From positions 783,122 through 847,121 of the forward strand of contig CM069595.1 in the NCBI GenBank assembly GCA_035771175.1: 64,000 nt of DNA. The letters run 5' to 3'. Shown here in pieces: positions 23,417 through 34,474 of the stretch (position 1 is its first letter; every line of letters begins with the position of its first letter). Source of the stretch: Paratinospora sagittata. Lineage: Eukaryota > Streptophyta > Magnoliopsida > Ranunculales > Menispermaceae. A program made the position numbers and the translations under genes. The notes below the pieces were generated by a model that ran no database searches, was not told where the DNA came from, and saw only the letters and a program-made list of their open reading frames with translations.

Positions 23417-26400
23417 ATGAATTACTCGATTTCCGAATATATAAAGCGGGAGGTGCCCGATTGGGACGATGATGTTGTTTCGACGGCTCGATTTAAGGCT
23501 TTTAGTGGGCAGAGATCGGATTGGGAACCCAAGTTTTTTTTCTGGAAAGATTTGATCTTGAAAGTCGCTCGGCATCTTGGTGTCTTCATCATCCAACCAT
23601 CTCAGGTCTCAACTTTTGATTGACAACTGTTTTCTTTTCCTTTTTTTTTTTTTTTTTTCCATCAGTAGATAAACATGTGTTCTAAATTCTGGTGTTTCCT
23701 TGTGTAGTTGAAGAACAGTTGGTTCACTAGAGGAGGCTTAACACCTTTGTGCATTGATCATTTGCTGGTAAGGTTATGAGACTTGAGCTTACCAACAATT
23801 ATTTGTAATAAAATCTGCGTTTTCTCATTTTTCTTCCTTTCGTTTTCAGCTTGAAATGTATAATAGAGGTGACATTATACGAAGTAGCGATCTTGTGGAT
23901 CCTAGTAGTGGGCGCCTGCCTCAATTGCTCAAAAGAGTAGTGCGTTTGATGGGTATTTCCAGATCATCATCGACTCCAGAAGATATTTTTGAAGATCGTC
24001 TTATCCTTAGAACACTCCTGGAGGTATGCTCTATATTCCCATTCTTCCTCGTCATTATTGAGCGTATTTTGCTATTCCTTTTGTTTTCCTTTTAACTGTA
24101 GAAATCCATTTAATGGATCCCAAGATAAAAATGTGCTAGTGGAAAGGACAACGGGGATTTTAACTGTTATTACTCACATTTCTCTAATACCTTCATGGAT
24201 ACAAGGTTGTCTCTTATTTTATAGGAAAGAGCAGCAGAAGTTCTCAAACTTTTATCTGAAAGTCACTGGACACCCTTTTGTGTTATCACAATGGAAAAGT
24301 TCCAGAGCATCTGTAATGGGTCTGATGAAGCCTTTGCAATCTTAAACTATTTGGCAGGAATCAGAAAAGCTCTGTTACTTTCTTCTAAAACAGATTATAT
24401 CAAGGTACCTTCTATGGATATCATCTCATTTCCATAGATATGCTTTTACTTAAAAGATATGAGGCTATGTTACTGTTTTGATGGGTTTAACTCCAGAGGT
24501 TTTGTCCGATATCAATTATGTGCTCTTCCGACCTAAGACTTATATGAAGCCTCACCCCCTCATACTAGCAAGAGGCTTTTTCCCAAAGAGAAAAACAAAA
24601 CCCCCTAAAATTTCCTCAAGGTACAAGCTATGTGCGTGCCCCCACAAGCTTGATGGGCCTAACTTGGGGGCCATAGGAGGGACAATATCTTGCTAAGTGC
24701 GGGTGAATCAAATTGAGCTTCAACATGTACAAACAGAATTATTTAAGTCTCTTATCAAATTAAATGAATTAAATGAAGCTGCTGTTAACTAGTGGATGTA
24801 AATTGCATTTCCTTCCTGGTAAAGCACCCTGGTGGTGCATCAGTTTGTCTTTATGGTGAATTTGAATCTTCATACTCAAATTTAGTCTCTTGAGATTTAT
24901 AAATCATCGAAATTATGAAAATGGTGGACAACTTCAAATCTATCTTAACTTCTTTTTTTTCCGTGCCTTGGGGAGAATTTTTTTTTTTTTTTAAAAATCA
25001 AACATTAACACAGCATCTTTTCTGCTTGGCTGCCAAAATTGTCGTGAAATTTTTTGACTTTATCAGTGATAGATTAACAAGATTTATATATATTTAGCTT
25101 TGATAAGATCCTTATGTTTATTACCTGATACTAGTGAAGCCATTCACAGGGCGTTAAGGTTTCTCTTGTGCCAGCAGCTGTGCCTACTGTATCGAGTCTT
25201 GACAGTGATATACTGCATTTGGTTTGGACAGAAGAAAAGCTTCAGCAACAACTTGATGTGATTGATCAACGCTGTGAAACGTAAATCTTGCCCTATTACT
25301 AGTTTCCTTCGAGAGATGCTATTGCTTGAAGCAATGATAAAACACCATGAAATCCAAAATCCTATAGTTTCTTTTCTGATGATACATGCAGGATATATAA
25401 TATGAAATAGAAGGCACGGAAATAGAAAGGACCTAAGGGTGTGTTTGGTAGCTAAGAAATTTTTTTCATGGTTGTTTGGTTGGACATGAGAAAATTTTGT
25501 CATAGTTGGTTATTAGTTAGTTATTCAGTTATACAACTGTAACTTCTTCAAAGTAATGAATTTTTTTTTTCTCACCCCCTTGGTTGAGAAAATGGTGGGC
25601 TCGAGAAAAATTTAATTTTTTCTTTTCTCACCTTTTTGGTCAACCAAACATTGGAAAATAATTTTTTTTCAAGAAAATCACTATTTTTTCGAGAAAATTT
25701 ATATTTTCTCACCTACCAAACACACCGTAAGTGATCATATTATTTAACATGTGGCATGGCACTTCATATCTCCATTACATAGGTCTGGCCCTGGATGCTT
25801 ATGCTAAATATGGTTTGCTTTGATGTATCGCCATGTGAAGTTAATGTGGAGCATGCCAACTAAAGGGCCTAGAGCTATATCAATGATTTTATTGGTCATT
25901 TGTATGACTGATGTGTGAAGCATGTTCTTATTTCATTTGTTAATTTGTGCAGGTCAAGAAAATTGGCACTCACATTCAAGAAGTCTGGAAACAAACAAGT
26001 AGCTCTTAGACACATGAGGCAATTTAAATTGACGACAGATAGCAGAGAAAAATGCAACTCTCTCTTGAACAGAGTTGGGGAAGTTCTTGGAGTCCTTGCA
26101 AATGCTGAATCAATGAAGAAGGTTGGTCCATACTTGGCTACAAGCATCTGGAATTAACAGTTCTTGATGTTATAATATTTTATGAATTAGCTTAGATGCT
26201 ATATTTACTTGGATGAATTACAAACTGATGCTAGAACCTGCAATATTCACCTCATTTTTGGTTCATTAGGCTAAGAGGATGGCTTTACTTGGGTGAGTTT
26301 CTAGTTTCATTGCTATTTACTTGAAGGTGATTTATACCTCCTTGTAATTAAGTTTCATTAGTATTCTTTCCAACTATTCTTGAATTGTCTTATCCAATGA

Positions 26401-27233
26401 TCATTCCAACTAGGTCTCTGAAGCGCTACAAATTGGAGCTCAAGCCATTAAGGAAGTTGGGATCAGAGTGGAAGAAGTCCAACTTTGTCTACAAGAGCTT
26501 GATGAGAGTGTTGCTTCACAAAAGGAAGTCGAAGAAGCTCTAGGTAATCAGATCACTTCACCCATTTTTTTTCTTGATAAGTTTGTCTCAAAGATTTTGT
26601 ACCACATGACTTTATTGTATTTTACGTTTAGTAGAAGGATAAATTAAGTGACGAAACACATATTTGAATTGAAATTGAGATACCGATGTAAGTTCTTCCC
26701 TTTTGAATCAGATGGATTCATCTGAAAGAGGTTGACAGTAAGTTTTTTCCAAATGGATTAATTGTCCCTTTGCTAGAGGTGTTCCATAAATATTAATGAG
26801 TATTATAAAAATGATTTGGGTGGTTTTCTATGTCAAATTGTATTGATCAGATGATCATTACCATCTGATCTGCTGCATTGGTTGGTTGCATTATTAATTC
26901 TTTGTTGGAATTTCCTTCATCTTCCTTTGGGTCTTTTTGACACTTGCAGAATCGATGCCACTTCAACACATGAGCATTGAAGATGAATCTATCCTAGATG
27001 AGCTGAACGCACTGGAATTGGAACTTGAGGATGAAATACCACAGATTCAAATCCCTGGAACTTCGGTAGATAAGTTGGTCAAAGCAGATAAGAGTCAAGA
27101 ATCCAGTGAATCAGTAAGCAAAACCTCCTCAAAGCTGAAGTTAGCGGAGGGCGCAGCTGAGAAAGTGGATACTGACAAATTTCCAGAATCGCTGAGCAAT
27201 AACTTCTCTAAGCTCAAGCTTGAGGCAGCATAG
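23417..27233 (+). CDS. CHMP7: CHMP7-like ESCRT-III (SNF7-family) protein, with frameshift in exon 7
   Basis: Eight exons: 23417-23605, 23708-23767, 23850-24023, 24225-24404, 25150-25280, 25953-26121, 26415-26543, 26950-27233, all with GT-AG introns. The product matches plant CHMP7: N-terminal EVPDWDDDVVSTARFKAFSG and WKDLILKVARHLG, RGGLTPLCIDHLL, then the Snf7-like coil (LQQQLDVIDQR, REKCNSLLNRVGEVL, ELDESVASQKEVEEAL) and an acidic C-terminus. CHMP7 recruits ESCRT-III to nuclear-envelope/ER membranes for sealing and quality control. All exon phases agree except exon 7, which is one base too short: after KEVG (near 26460) the conserved reading (VEEVQLCLQELDE) continues in the +1 frame. Read literally, translation adds about 26 foreign residues and stops at the exon end (about 343 aa instead of 438). 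Either the copy is mutant or one base is missing from the assembly. Confidence 0.88.
25437..25727. mobile_element. Tourist-like (PIF/Harbinger-type) MITE in CHMP7 intron 5
   Basis: 291 bp bounded by 15-bp terminal inverted repeats, GGGTGTGTTTGGTAG at the left and CTACCAAACACACCG at the right (one mismatch), and flanked by TAA on both sides (25434-25436 and 25728-25730). Terminus and TAA target match the Tourist/PIF-Harbinger pattern. No coding capacity. It lies between exons 5 and 6 and does not touch splice sites. Confidence 0.85.
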
Positions 27234-27697
27234 AATGTTATCATCAATGCAGTATAGGCTAGAATTTATTGTTCATGATATGTGTAGAAAATTGAACGAA
27301 TACTCGTGATTGCAGAAATATCTAAGGGATGTTTACAGAGTCCATTTTGTTGATTCAGGAATCAGGAAATCTGCCAGCAATGTAAAAACTAAAAAGAGTA
27401 CTCTGTTGTAAAGTGTTTGTTTCATAAATCAATATCCTATTTACAGATGCTGGAGAGCATTATGTTTAGATACTGTCAAATTATTGTCCCTTTTGCTGGT
27501 GGCGGTCATAATCTGTACGGCTGCTTCTGAATTGCTCTCACATTTTTGTTGTCATAAAAATCAATTAAAAGAAATACTGTAGAATACTCACCAACGATGT
27601 TGTCATAACCTATTCACCTTTTATTATTTAAAATGGCGAGGAACAGAGGAAGAGGTTTGCAAGTCTCAGATTATTGACTTCAAACGAAGACAATAGA
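27234..27697. other. CHMP7 3' UTR and PPR leader
   Basis: A 464-bp gap between two genes on the same strand. It must hold the CHMP7 polyadenylation site and the PPR promoter. No distinct motif assigned. Confidence 0.5.
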
Positions 27698-30031
27698 ATG
27701 CTTTCTGTGTCTACCCTTTCTAGAATCAGAAAATCCATCAAATCCATACCAACACCACTGCTACTCAATCATGTACCCATCTCAACTCTCCAATCAAATC
27801 CACCAGTTAAAGTCAAGAATCGTAACGTCCATTGTACCAGCCGCCAAATCCAATTTCACCTGAAACCAAACCTCTCCTACGACCTCCTGTTCTTTCTCTT
27901 GAAATCAGCCAGTAATCTGTTTCAAGTTCGAATTACACATGGTCTTTTGGTCGTCAGTGGTTTCTTCCAACCGGGCCGTACCCATGTTGTATTAGGCTCG
28001 GAACTTGTTAAAATTTATGTTAGCTTTGATTGTTTCCACGGTGCTTTGCTCGTTTTCAATCATCTATCGCAGAAGAATAACTTGGCTTGGAACTCAATTC
28101 TTAGAGGTTTGGTAGACGTTGGTCAATTTACAGAGGCGATAGAATTCTATCACTTAATGTTGAGAGAGGGTATACGACCGGATAATTACACATACCCGCC
28201 AGTTCTGAAGGCCTGTGCCGGAATATGTGCACTTGAAGAAGGCACAAGGATTCGAGATGCTATTGAATTCAATGAGGCTCACGGGCAGGTGAAATCCAAC
28301 ATTTTTATAGAATGTGCTATGATAGACATGTTTGCCAAATGCGGTAGCTTGGAAGAAGCAAAGAATGTCTTTGAGAAAATGCCAAGTAAAGATTTAGTCT
28401 CTTGGAGTGCAATGATATGTGGAAATGTGCAAAATGGGGATTGGCGTGGAGCTTTGTGCCTTTTCAGGAGAATGAGATTAGAAGGGTTAAGGCCTGATTC
28501 GGTGATTGTGGCAACTATTCTTCCTGCCTGTGGTAGACTGGGAGCTCAGCTACATGGGATGGCCTTGCAAGGTTGTGCTGTGAGGAGTGGATTTGAGAGT
28601 GATTTGTATGTTTCAAATGCTTTGATAGATATGTACTCTAAATGTGGACAAACCCGTGAAGCGCTTCATGTGTTCAACACCATGTTCTATAAGGACGTAG
28701 TCTCATGGAGTAGCTTGATTGCTGGTTATACACAGAATGCTGAATACCAAGCAAGTTTGGAGACTTATTATAAAATGAGAGATTCAGTTGTGAAAACGAA
28801 CGCAGTCACAGCAACAAGTGTTGTTACTGCGTTTGCGAATCTCAAACTGTTAAAAAAGGGGAAGGAGATGCACAACTATGCCATAAGACATGGGTTTGAG
28901 TCTGATATATGTGTAGGCAGTGCATTGATTGATATGTATTCCAACTGTGGATCAATGAAACAAGCGCATTCCATCTTTGAGACAATGTTTGATAGGGATA
29001 TCACTATATGGAATTCAATCCTTGTGGGATACACATTAAATGGGGATGTTGGCTTGGCTTTGAAGATCTTGCAAAGAATTGGAGAATCTAAACTTAGACC
29101 AAATTCTATAACCGTAGTGAGTGTTCTTCCCTTGTGCTCCAGAATGGGGTTACTAAGACTAGGTAAGGAATTTCATGGCATTGTAATTAGAAGCGGTCTT
29201 GAATCGGTGGTTTCTTCCAGAAATTCACTTATAGATATGTACTGCAAATGTGGGCACCTAGAAAAAGGAGTGCAGGTCTTTGATCAGATGAGAGAAAAGG
29301 ATATTGTAACATATAACACAATCATCACAGCGCTTGGGGTTCATGGGTGTGGAGAGGCAGCTTTCTCCTTTTTCAATCAAATGAAGGAAATGGGAATTCA
29401 ACCTAATAATGTCACTTTCATTGCACTCCTATCAGCTTGTAGTCATGCAGGTTTTATTGACAAAGGCTGGATTTTGTTTAATTCCATGATAGATGATTAT
29501 GGAATTCAGCCAGATAAGGAGCATTACTCGTGCATTGTGGACCTCCTTGGTAAATTGGGACGCCTTGATGAAGCGTGGGAATTCATCAGAAGGATGCCCA
29601 TGGAACCCGAGATCAATATCATAGGCAGCTTACTTGGAGCTTGTAGAGTTCATAACAGAGTGGATCTTGCTGAGCTTGTAGGGAGTCAAGTTTTTCAGAA
29701 AAATCCAGATGATCCAAGCTATTATGTTCTTTTATCTAACATATATGCATATAATGGGAAATGGGCAAATGCATCCAAGATCAGAACAATGATAAAACAC
29801 AAGGGTTTGATGAAGAAACCAGGAAGCAGCTGGATTCATGTAGGATCTTGTGTTCACCTGTTTCATTCCAGAGATCAAATGCATTCAAAGTTCCATATGA
29901 TACAAGAGATAATGAAGTGCTTGCTATTGGAGATGAAGGGAGAGGGTTATCTGCCGGATATAACATTTTCTTTGGGTGATCTTGAAGGAGATTACGAATC
30001 CACAGAGTTTGACGTAGAAATACTGGCATGA
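27698..30031 (+). CDS. PLS-class pentatricopeptide repeat protein (E/E+ type)
   Basis: A single-exon gene of 777 aa, typical of plant PPR genes. PPR proteins bind organellar RNA and act in editing, splicing or stability; E-class members usually serve RNA editing. The ATG at 27698 is chosen because the open frame upstream begins only at TTG. The first 60-80 residues are rich in S, R, K and hydroxylated residues with few acids, compatible with a mitochondrial or plastid presequence. Repeats such as NALIDMYSKCGQTREALHVF and KDVVSWSSLIAGYTQN run through the protein with the alternating P, L and S lengths. The C-terminus has the E and E+ region (YYVLLSNIYAYNGKWANASK, KKPGSSWIHVG) and stops soon after EGYLPDITFSLGDLEGD, so there is no DYW deaminase domain. 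Target RNA unknown. Confidence 0.93.
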   Translation: MLSVSTLSRIRKSIKSIPTPLLLNHVPISTLQSNPPVKVKNRNVHCTSRQIQFHLKPNLSYDLLFFLLKSASNLFQVRITHGLLVVSGFFQPGRTHVVLGSELVKIYVSFDCFHGALLVFNHLSQKNNLAWNSILRGLVDVGQFTEAIEFYHLMLREGIRPDNYTYPPVLKACAGICALEEGTRIRDAIEFNEAHGQVKSNIFIECAMIDMFAKCGSLEEAKNVFEKMPSKDLVSWSAMICGNVQNGDWRGALCLFRRMRLEGLRPDSVIVATILPACGRLGAQLHGMALQGCAVRSGFESDLYVSNALIDMYSKCGQTREALHVFNTMFYKDVVSWSSLIAGYTQNAEYQASLETYYKMRDSVVKTNAVTATSVVTAFANLKLLKKGKEMHNYAIRHGFESDICVGSALIDMYSNCGSMKQAHSIFETMFDRDITIWNSILVGYTLNGDVGLALKILQRIGESKLRPNSITVVSVLPLCSRMGLLRLGKEFHGIVIRSGLESVVSSRNSLIDMYCKCGHLEKGVQVFDQMREKDIVTYNTIITALGVHGCGEAAFSFFNQMKEMGIQPNNVTFIALLSACSHAGFIDKGWILFNSMIDDYGIQPDKEHYSCIVDLLGKLGRLDEAWEFIRRMPMEPEINIIGSLLGACRVHNRVDLAELVGSQVFQKNPDDPSYYVLLSNIYAYNGKWANASKIRTMIKHKGLMKKPGSSWIHVGSCVHLFHSRDQMHSKFHMIQEIMKCLLLEMKGEGYLPDITFSLGDLEGDYESTEFDVEILA

Positions 30032-31403
30032 AATCACATAAACATATAATTACAACAGGTATTTTTATTGATGAACAACTAGAGAGAATATTGAATCTTT
30101 GCTTAAAAAATCCACAAGATATACCACCATGGGATGTAGACTTGTGACATCCTGGTGTTGAAGAGGATCCCAAGGTTCAAGTAGCCAATGCAAGGGTCGA
30201 AGAATACTCACGATACCCAAGGGTTAAATTAGCCAATTCAAGAGGATCATGAGGTTTGTTCAGAAATACCCTGAGACAGGTTGGTAGCCAACCTCAATAA
30301 CACAAGAAAGTAAGTTTGGGCCAACCTAGAGAGATGAAAATAAGCAGGCCGAAGTAAAAATAATCAGGAGCTTTTGTTATGAATAAGATGTGTTTTTTCT
30401 CATTTATTCAATAATCAATTGTCCTGCTATGTTCACAAATTTGAATGGTCGAGTAGTATTGAAATGGACAAGCTTCGGAGTCTCGTTATGAATACGAATG
30501 TGAGAACAGCATGCCCTTGCGTTGATTTTGTATAATCCAGAGAAAGGCGTGCCTTACTATTCAACGTCCAGTTCAAAATTCAAAACCTCCTCTCTAAAAA
30601 GTGGATGAGACAATTTACCCAATACAATAACACGCAGAATTTTAGTACGTTTTCTCCAAGGCAAACAAATTCTACATGCCAATAGGCCATAACTTTCCCA
30701 TGGGGAGCTTCTTTCAGGGAAACAAACAAATTCATCATCCATCAGAGCAGAAATAATACCGGTTTGATGATTATGTTCCATCAATCAGGCATTTAGGTCA
30801 ACCACTATGGTTGCTTCTGCTCCATAAACGTATGCCATGTCCATGCACGTGTTTTGAATATCATTCCTGCTACAATACAATGATTAGAGAAAGAATTATT
30901 GATGGAGGAACTTTCTTCCACTTATCAATAAATAGTCCTTACAGAGGCGCAGCACAACTTCAGCTACATTCTTATGGAAGTTCCAAACCATTTTCCTAAA
31001 CTTCATAATCCCTCAGGTAAATGTACAAACGAAGGTCACCCGTGTTTTGACTCTCAAAATTCTGAGCAGTAACACTGCCTCTTTAACATTAGAATGCAAA
31101 TTCTTGTTGCAGGATTGCAAGCTAATGCCATTTTCTAATGATGGTACAGTTATTTCTCCAACGTTTGAATGAACCGGTTAAGGAGCACTGGAGCAGCACC
31201 TCTCCAAATTAACCACGGTTTGATTTTCCAATGGCAAGTTTTAGCAAAAGTGGTAAGTTGTAGCCTGCAATGCATGTACAAGTTCAATCTTATTCACATC
31301 ATCATAACCATCTACTAGAAAATAACAAAAAAAATTAAAATTAATATGTAAATGATGTTGTTTATATTCACTCACCAGTTCCCATACCAGCTCTGACCAT
31401 GAC
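30032..31403. other. Intergenic DNA between convergent PPR and PIF3-like genes
   Basis: About 1.37 kb holding both 3' ends. The open frames at 30557-30784 (minus) and 30811-30999 (plus) have no recognised family. No element termini seen. Confidence 0.5.
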
Positions 31404-34400
31404 TCAATTGCAACTATCATGTGGGTTTTGTTCTAGCTTTTGCACCATTGCAGATTGTTCAAAACCTTCTTTTGTCACCTGGCACCGGTAATGAAAATCA
31501 AATGTTAGTTGACTTGCATGGAACTCATGATGCCCTATAAAATAAAAACGTTACTGATTTTCACTAGGGATACTTATATCCATATATCACTGGAATACAT
31601 AGAATTCCACAGTAAAACTGAAGTCTTCTAACAGAACTTTCTCCAGATTCTCATGGCAAGTTTACCAACAAAGCATCATGAGAGAGTTGGAACAATAAAC
31701 AGACACTTGCATGAAACACATCATAAGTATTAGAAAACAATGTTCTTCATCCAATTACGGTGGCAATTTAATGCAAGAAAGTATAGGTATCGCTCCTAGT
31801 GCAGATTGTTACTCTATCTTTCACTACTAATTCCAATTCAAAATGGATAAGGAATTTTGCGAGGATAATTGCAAAACCTGAGTAGCTATCTGATCTTCTG
31901 AGAATTGAGCACTTGTCTTTGGCATTTGTAAGTTTAAGTTTTCCGTTTCATTCTTTGAACTTGAATGCAGAGCTGAATCCCGAACTTCCTCCACATTTGC
32001 TGGTCCTGATGCAACTGGTGATGGTGCTGGTTTTGTAGAAGGGGCTCCAGGCATATGAACAAATGGTGGACGAGGTATTGGAAGTCCTTGGCCAGGCATC
32101 CCAAACATCTGAGGACTGGGGCCTGTCATCATGGGCAAGCTAGAGGGTCCTGGCATTGTCACACAAGGAAACTGTGGTCCGTGCATGGGAGGCACCTGAA
32201 TCAATGGGCAACCGGAAGAACCAGCACCAACATCGAGCATTCCCATCCCAAAACCAACACCCATGCCCATTCCCATCCCGATGCCAACACCCATGGGTGA
32301 GAAAGGAGCCATGTGTGGTGCATGCATGCGTTGCATTCCAGGTGGTAACATCATTGGAGGCATACAGAGGCCAGTCCCCATTGACATTATCTGTTTCAAG
32401 AAATAAGAAGGCCAAGGTTATGAAAAATACAACCATTTGTTAATCGATATCTGGAGAATCAAATCAAACAACTATTTATTTCACCTGTACTTGAAGTTGA
32501 AGAGTCTTCAGATACTCAATGGCCTCATCAAGCATGGAAGCTTTATCCACCTTAAATTGAAAATTGAAGTTAGTGCCAAGAATCAAACTTTATATAGGAG
32601 GATTGCGCAACAACTAGTACATCAAATGAGGTAAAAATTATAGTATGTGCTAGACATACGAAGTGCAAACCTTATTGCAGTTGGGAATGAGTTCTTGTAA
32701 TGCTCTCATTTTCTCATTAATCCTATCCCTTCGCCTCTGTAAAATTTTGAACCATGGTGTTGAAACTCAATTTCCAAATATCAAAAACTAATTAGAGTTC
32801 TTTTTTTCATTTGCATTGCTTACCCTTTCAGATAAATTATGAACTTCTGCAGCCCGGCTTCTCTTGGTGCTGCTGCCTACCCGACCAGTAATAGGTTTCT
32901 TTGCAGCCACAGATTCTTCTTCAACATCCTGGATCAAATTGAACTTTTACAATATGGAAGAGACAACTGGTTGGCTGAGAAAAGAATGGGAAAAATTTGC
33001 AATTCACTTACTTCACTTGGGTACTCGGATTCCTCCATGTCCCAAGATTTCCTCTTTGATAAATGTTTGGGATCATTTGAAGCACCCCCTGCACTGTTGC
33101 CTGAGCATACAGAAGAAGATGCCACCACTGTCTCTGCAGCCTTTTCATTATCAGGCCTTCCAATGGCTGTGCTTGCAGAGAAGCTTGAGGTTTGCCCAAC
33201 AGCTTGATCTGAAGATCTATTTTTGACAAAGGCATCTTCTTTGCAAATAGTCTCAGAATGTCTAATAGTAGTGGGCTCCTTGGTAGATTTATCAACAATG
33301 GGTGGCATTACATCCAGTTTTCCTGCCATATGAGCAGGCCGGATTTGGTAGCCTGTGACACTTCTTGAACCACCACTAGTTGACTCAATCACTGTAGATT
33401 CAACACCATTGCTACTGCCCGTTACAGATACTTTGTCATTACTTCTAAACCTATCTAGGCCGGATGAAGGTGGACAAGGCACAGGTCGAACACTCTGAAG
33501 ATTATTTTTCAGTGTTGGTCTTAAGAAATGGGAGAAGTTCAGGAAACTTGAATTGTTACTAGGGTGCGGCGGCGGCCTGGCGGGTCCAGTATCTTGTTGC
33601 TTCTCCATCTTTGCGTTAGAAAGCCCACTTGTGAATTGTAGGTTTTGACTTGAATTCCAACAGGGAGCATGATGGGCACTGTTAGTGTTAGCACTGGAGA
33701 AGTCCGAAATCCTTGATCTAGGAGATGGAATTGAAGTTTCAAGTTGCTGCAATGGCGCTGATCGTAACTGGCTACTTCTAGGCTTTGTTGTCTCCGGAAC
33801 CTCCCCAGCAGGTCTAACAGTATTCCTTTGCTCTTGATGTGCACTTCCATGTGAAGAAACCATATGAGAATCTCTAAGCATCTGACCATAGCCACTATCT
33901 TTGATTGGAACAGCATTAACCTGATCTGGAAGTCCATTCAGATTATCCCCAGATAATTCAGAAAAGAAATCGGAACAATCATCCTCAAGGGAATAATTAG
34001 GCCAACGCACTAAATCATCTTCCTGACCAAATCCCAAGTGCCCAGAAGGCCCTGAAGCCAAGAAATCATTCAATACAGAGTCTGCTGCGGTGAATTTGTC
34101 GAATTTGGGAGTAACCGCATCGCCTTCACCTTTCTCTTGAGACTTGGAGATGTGAGACAAGAAAGCAGCAGATGAGGGGCTTTTTCTAGCCTTACTAGAC
34201 TGACCCTGCATCAAAATCTGGCCGTTCTCCCACACCAGCTCTACAAATTCATTATCAGGCCTGCATTCATGAACAAATTTTTAAAGTTTGAAATGATATT
34301 ATTATGTGATCTATATAATAAGGTACCTAGCTATGAAGAAACCCACGATGCTGAAAAACGTAATAATTCAGTAGAAACTCACACAAAAGCCAGATCAGCA

Positions 34401-34474
34401 GAGCAATTGGTGTGCTTGGGTGGAGCAGATTCGAGCTTCCCTTTGGAAATCTGATGGAGTTGGGAGTAAGGCAT
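31404..34474 (-). CDS. PIF3: PIF3-like phytochrome-interacting bHLH transcription factor
   Basis: Seven minus-strand exons join in frame to 721 aa: 34474-34383, 34260-33012, 32928-32824, 32736-32671, 32550-32485, 32390-31878 and 31478-31404. The N-terminus begins [16 protein letters not shown] and continues with the active-phyB-binding APB motif [20 protein letters not shown]. The large exon 2 carries [11 protein letters not shown], a block I associate with PIF3. The bHLH is intact: [20 protein letters not shown] (basic region with the H, E and R contacts), then [20 protein letters not shown] and [14 protein letters not shown]. Downstream is a Met/Gly/Pro-rich region. PIFs bind G-/PBE-boxes in the nucleus, repress photomorphogenesis in the dark and are phosphorylated and degraded after phytochrome binding. 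The last exon ([13 protein letters not shown] to stop) is chosen because it keeps phase; reading through its donor would stop at 31827. PIF3 rather than another PIF is inferred from the N-terminus. Confidence 0.93.

Noticed and set aside
27674..27697. Upstream extension of the PPR gene
   Set aside because: The extension begins at TTG, not ATG; the first ATG in frame is at 27698.
31827..31878. Read-through C-terminus of the PIF3-like gene ending at 31827
   Set aside because: A GT donor at 31877 and an in-phase terminal exon at 31478-31404 give a more convincing family-like C-terminus.
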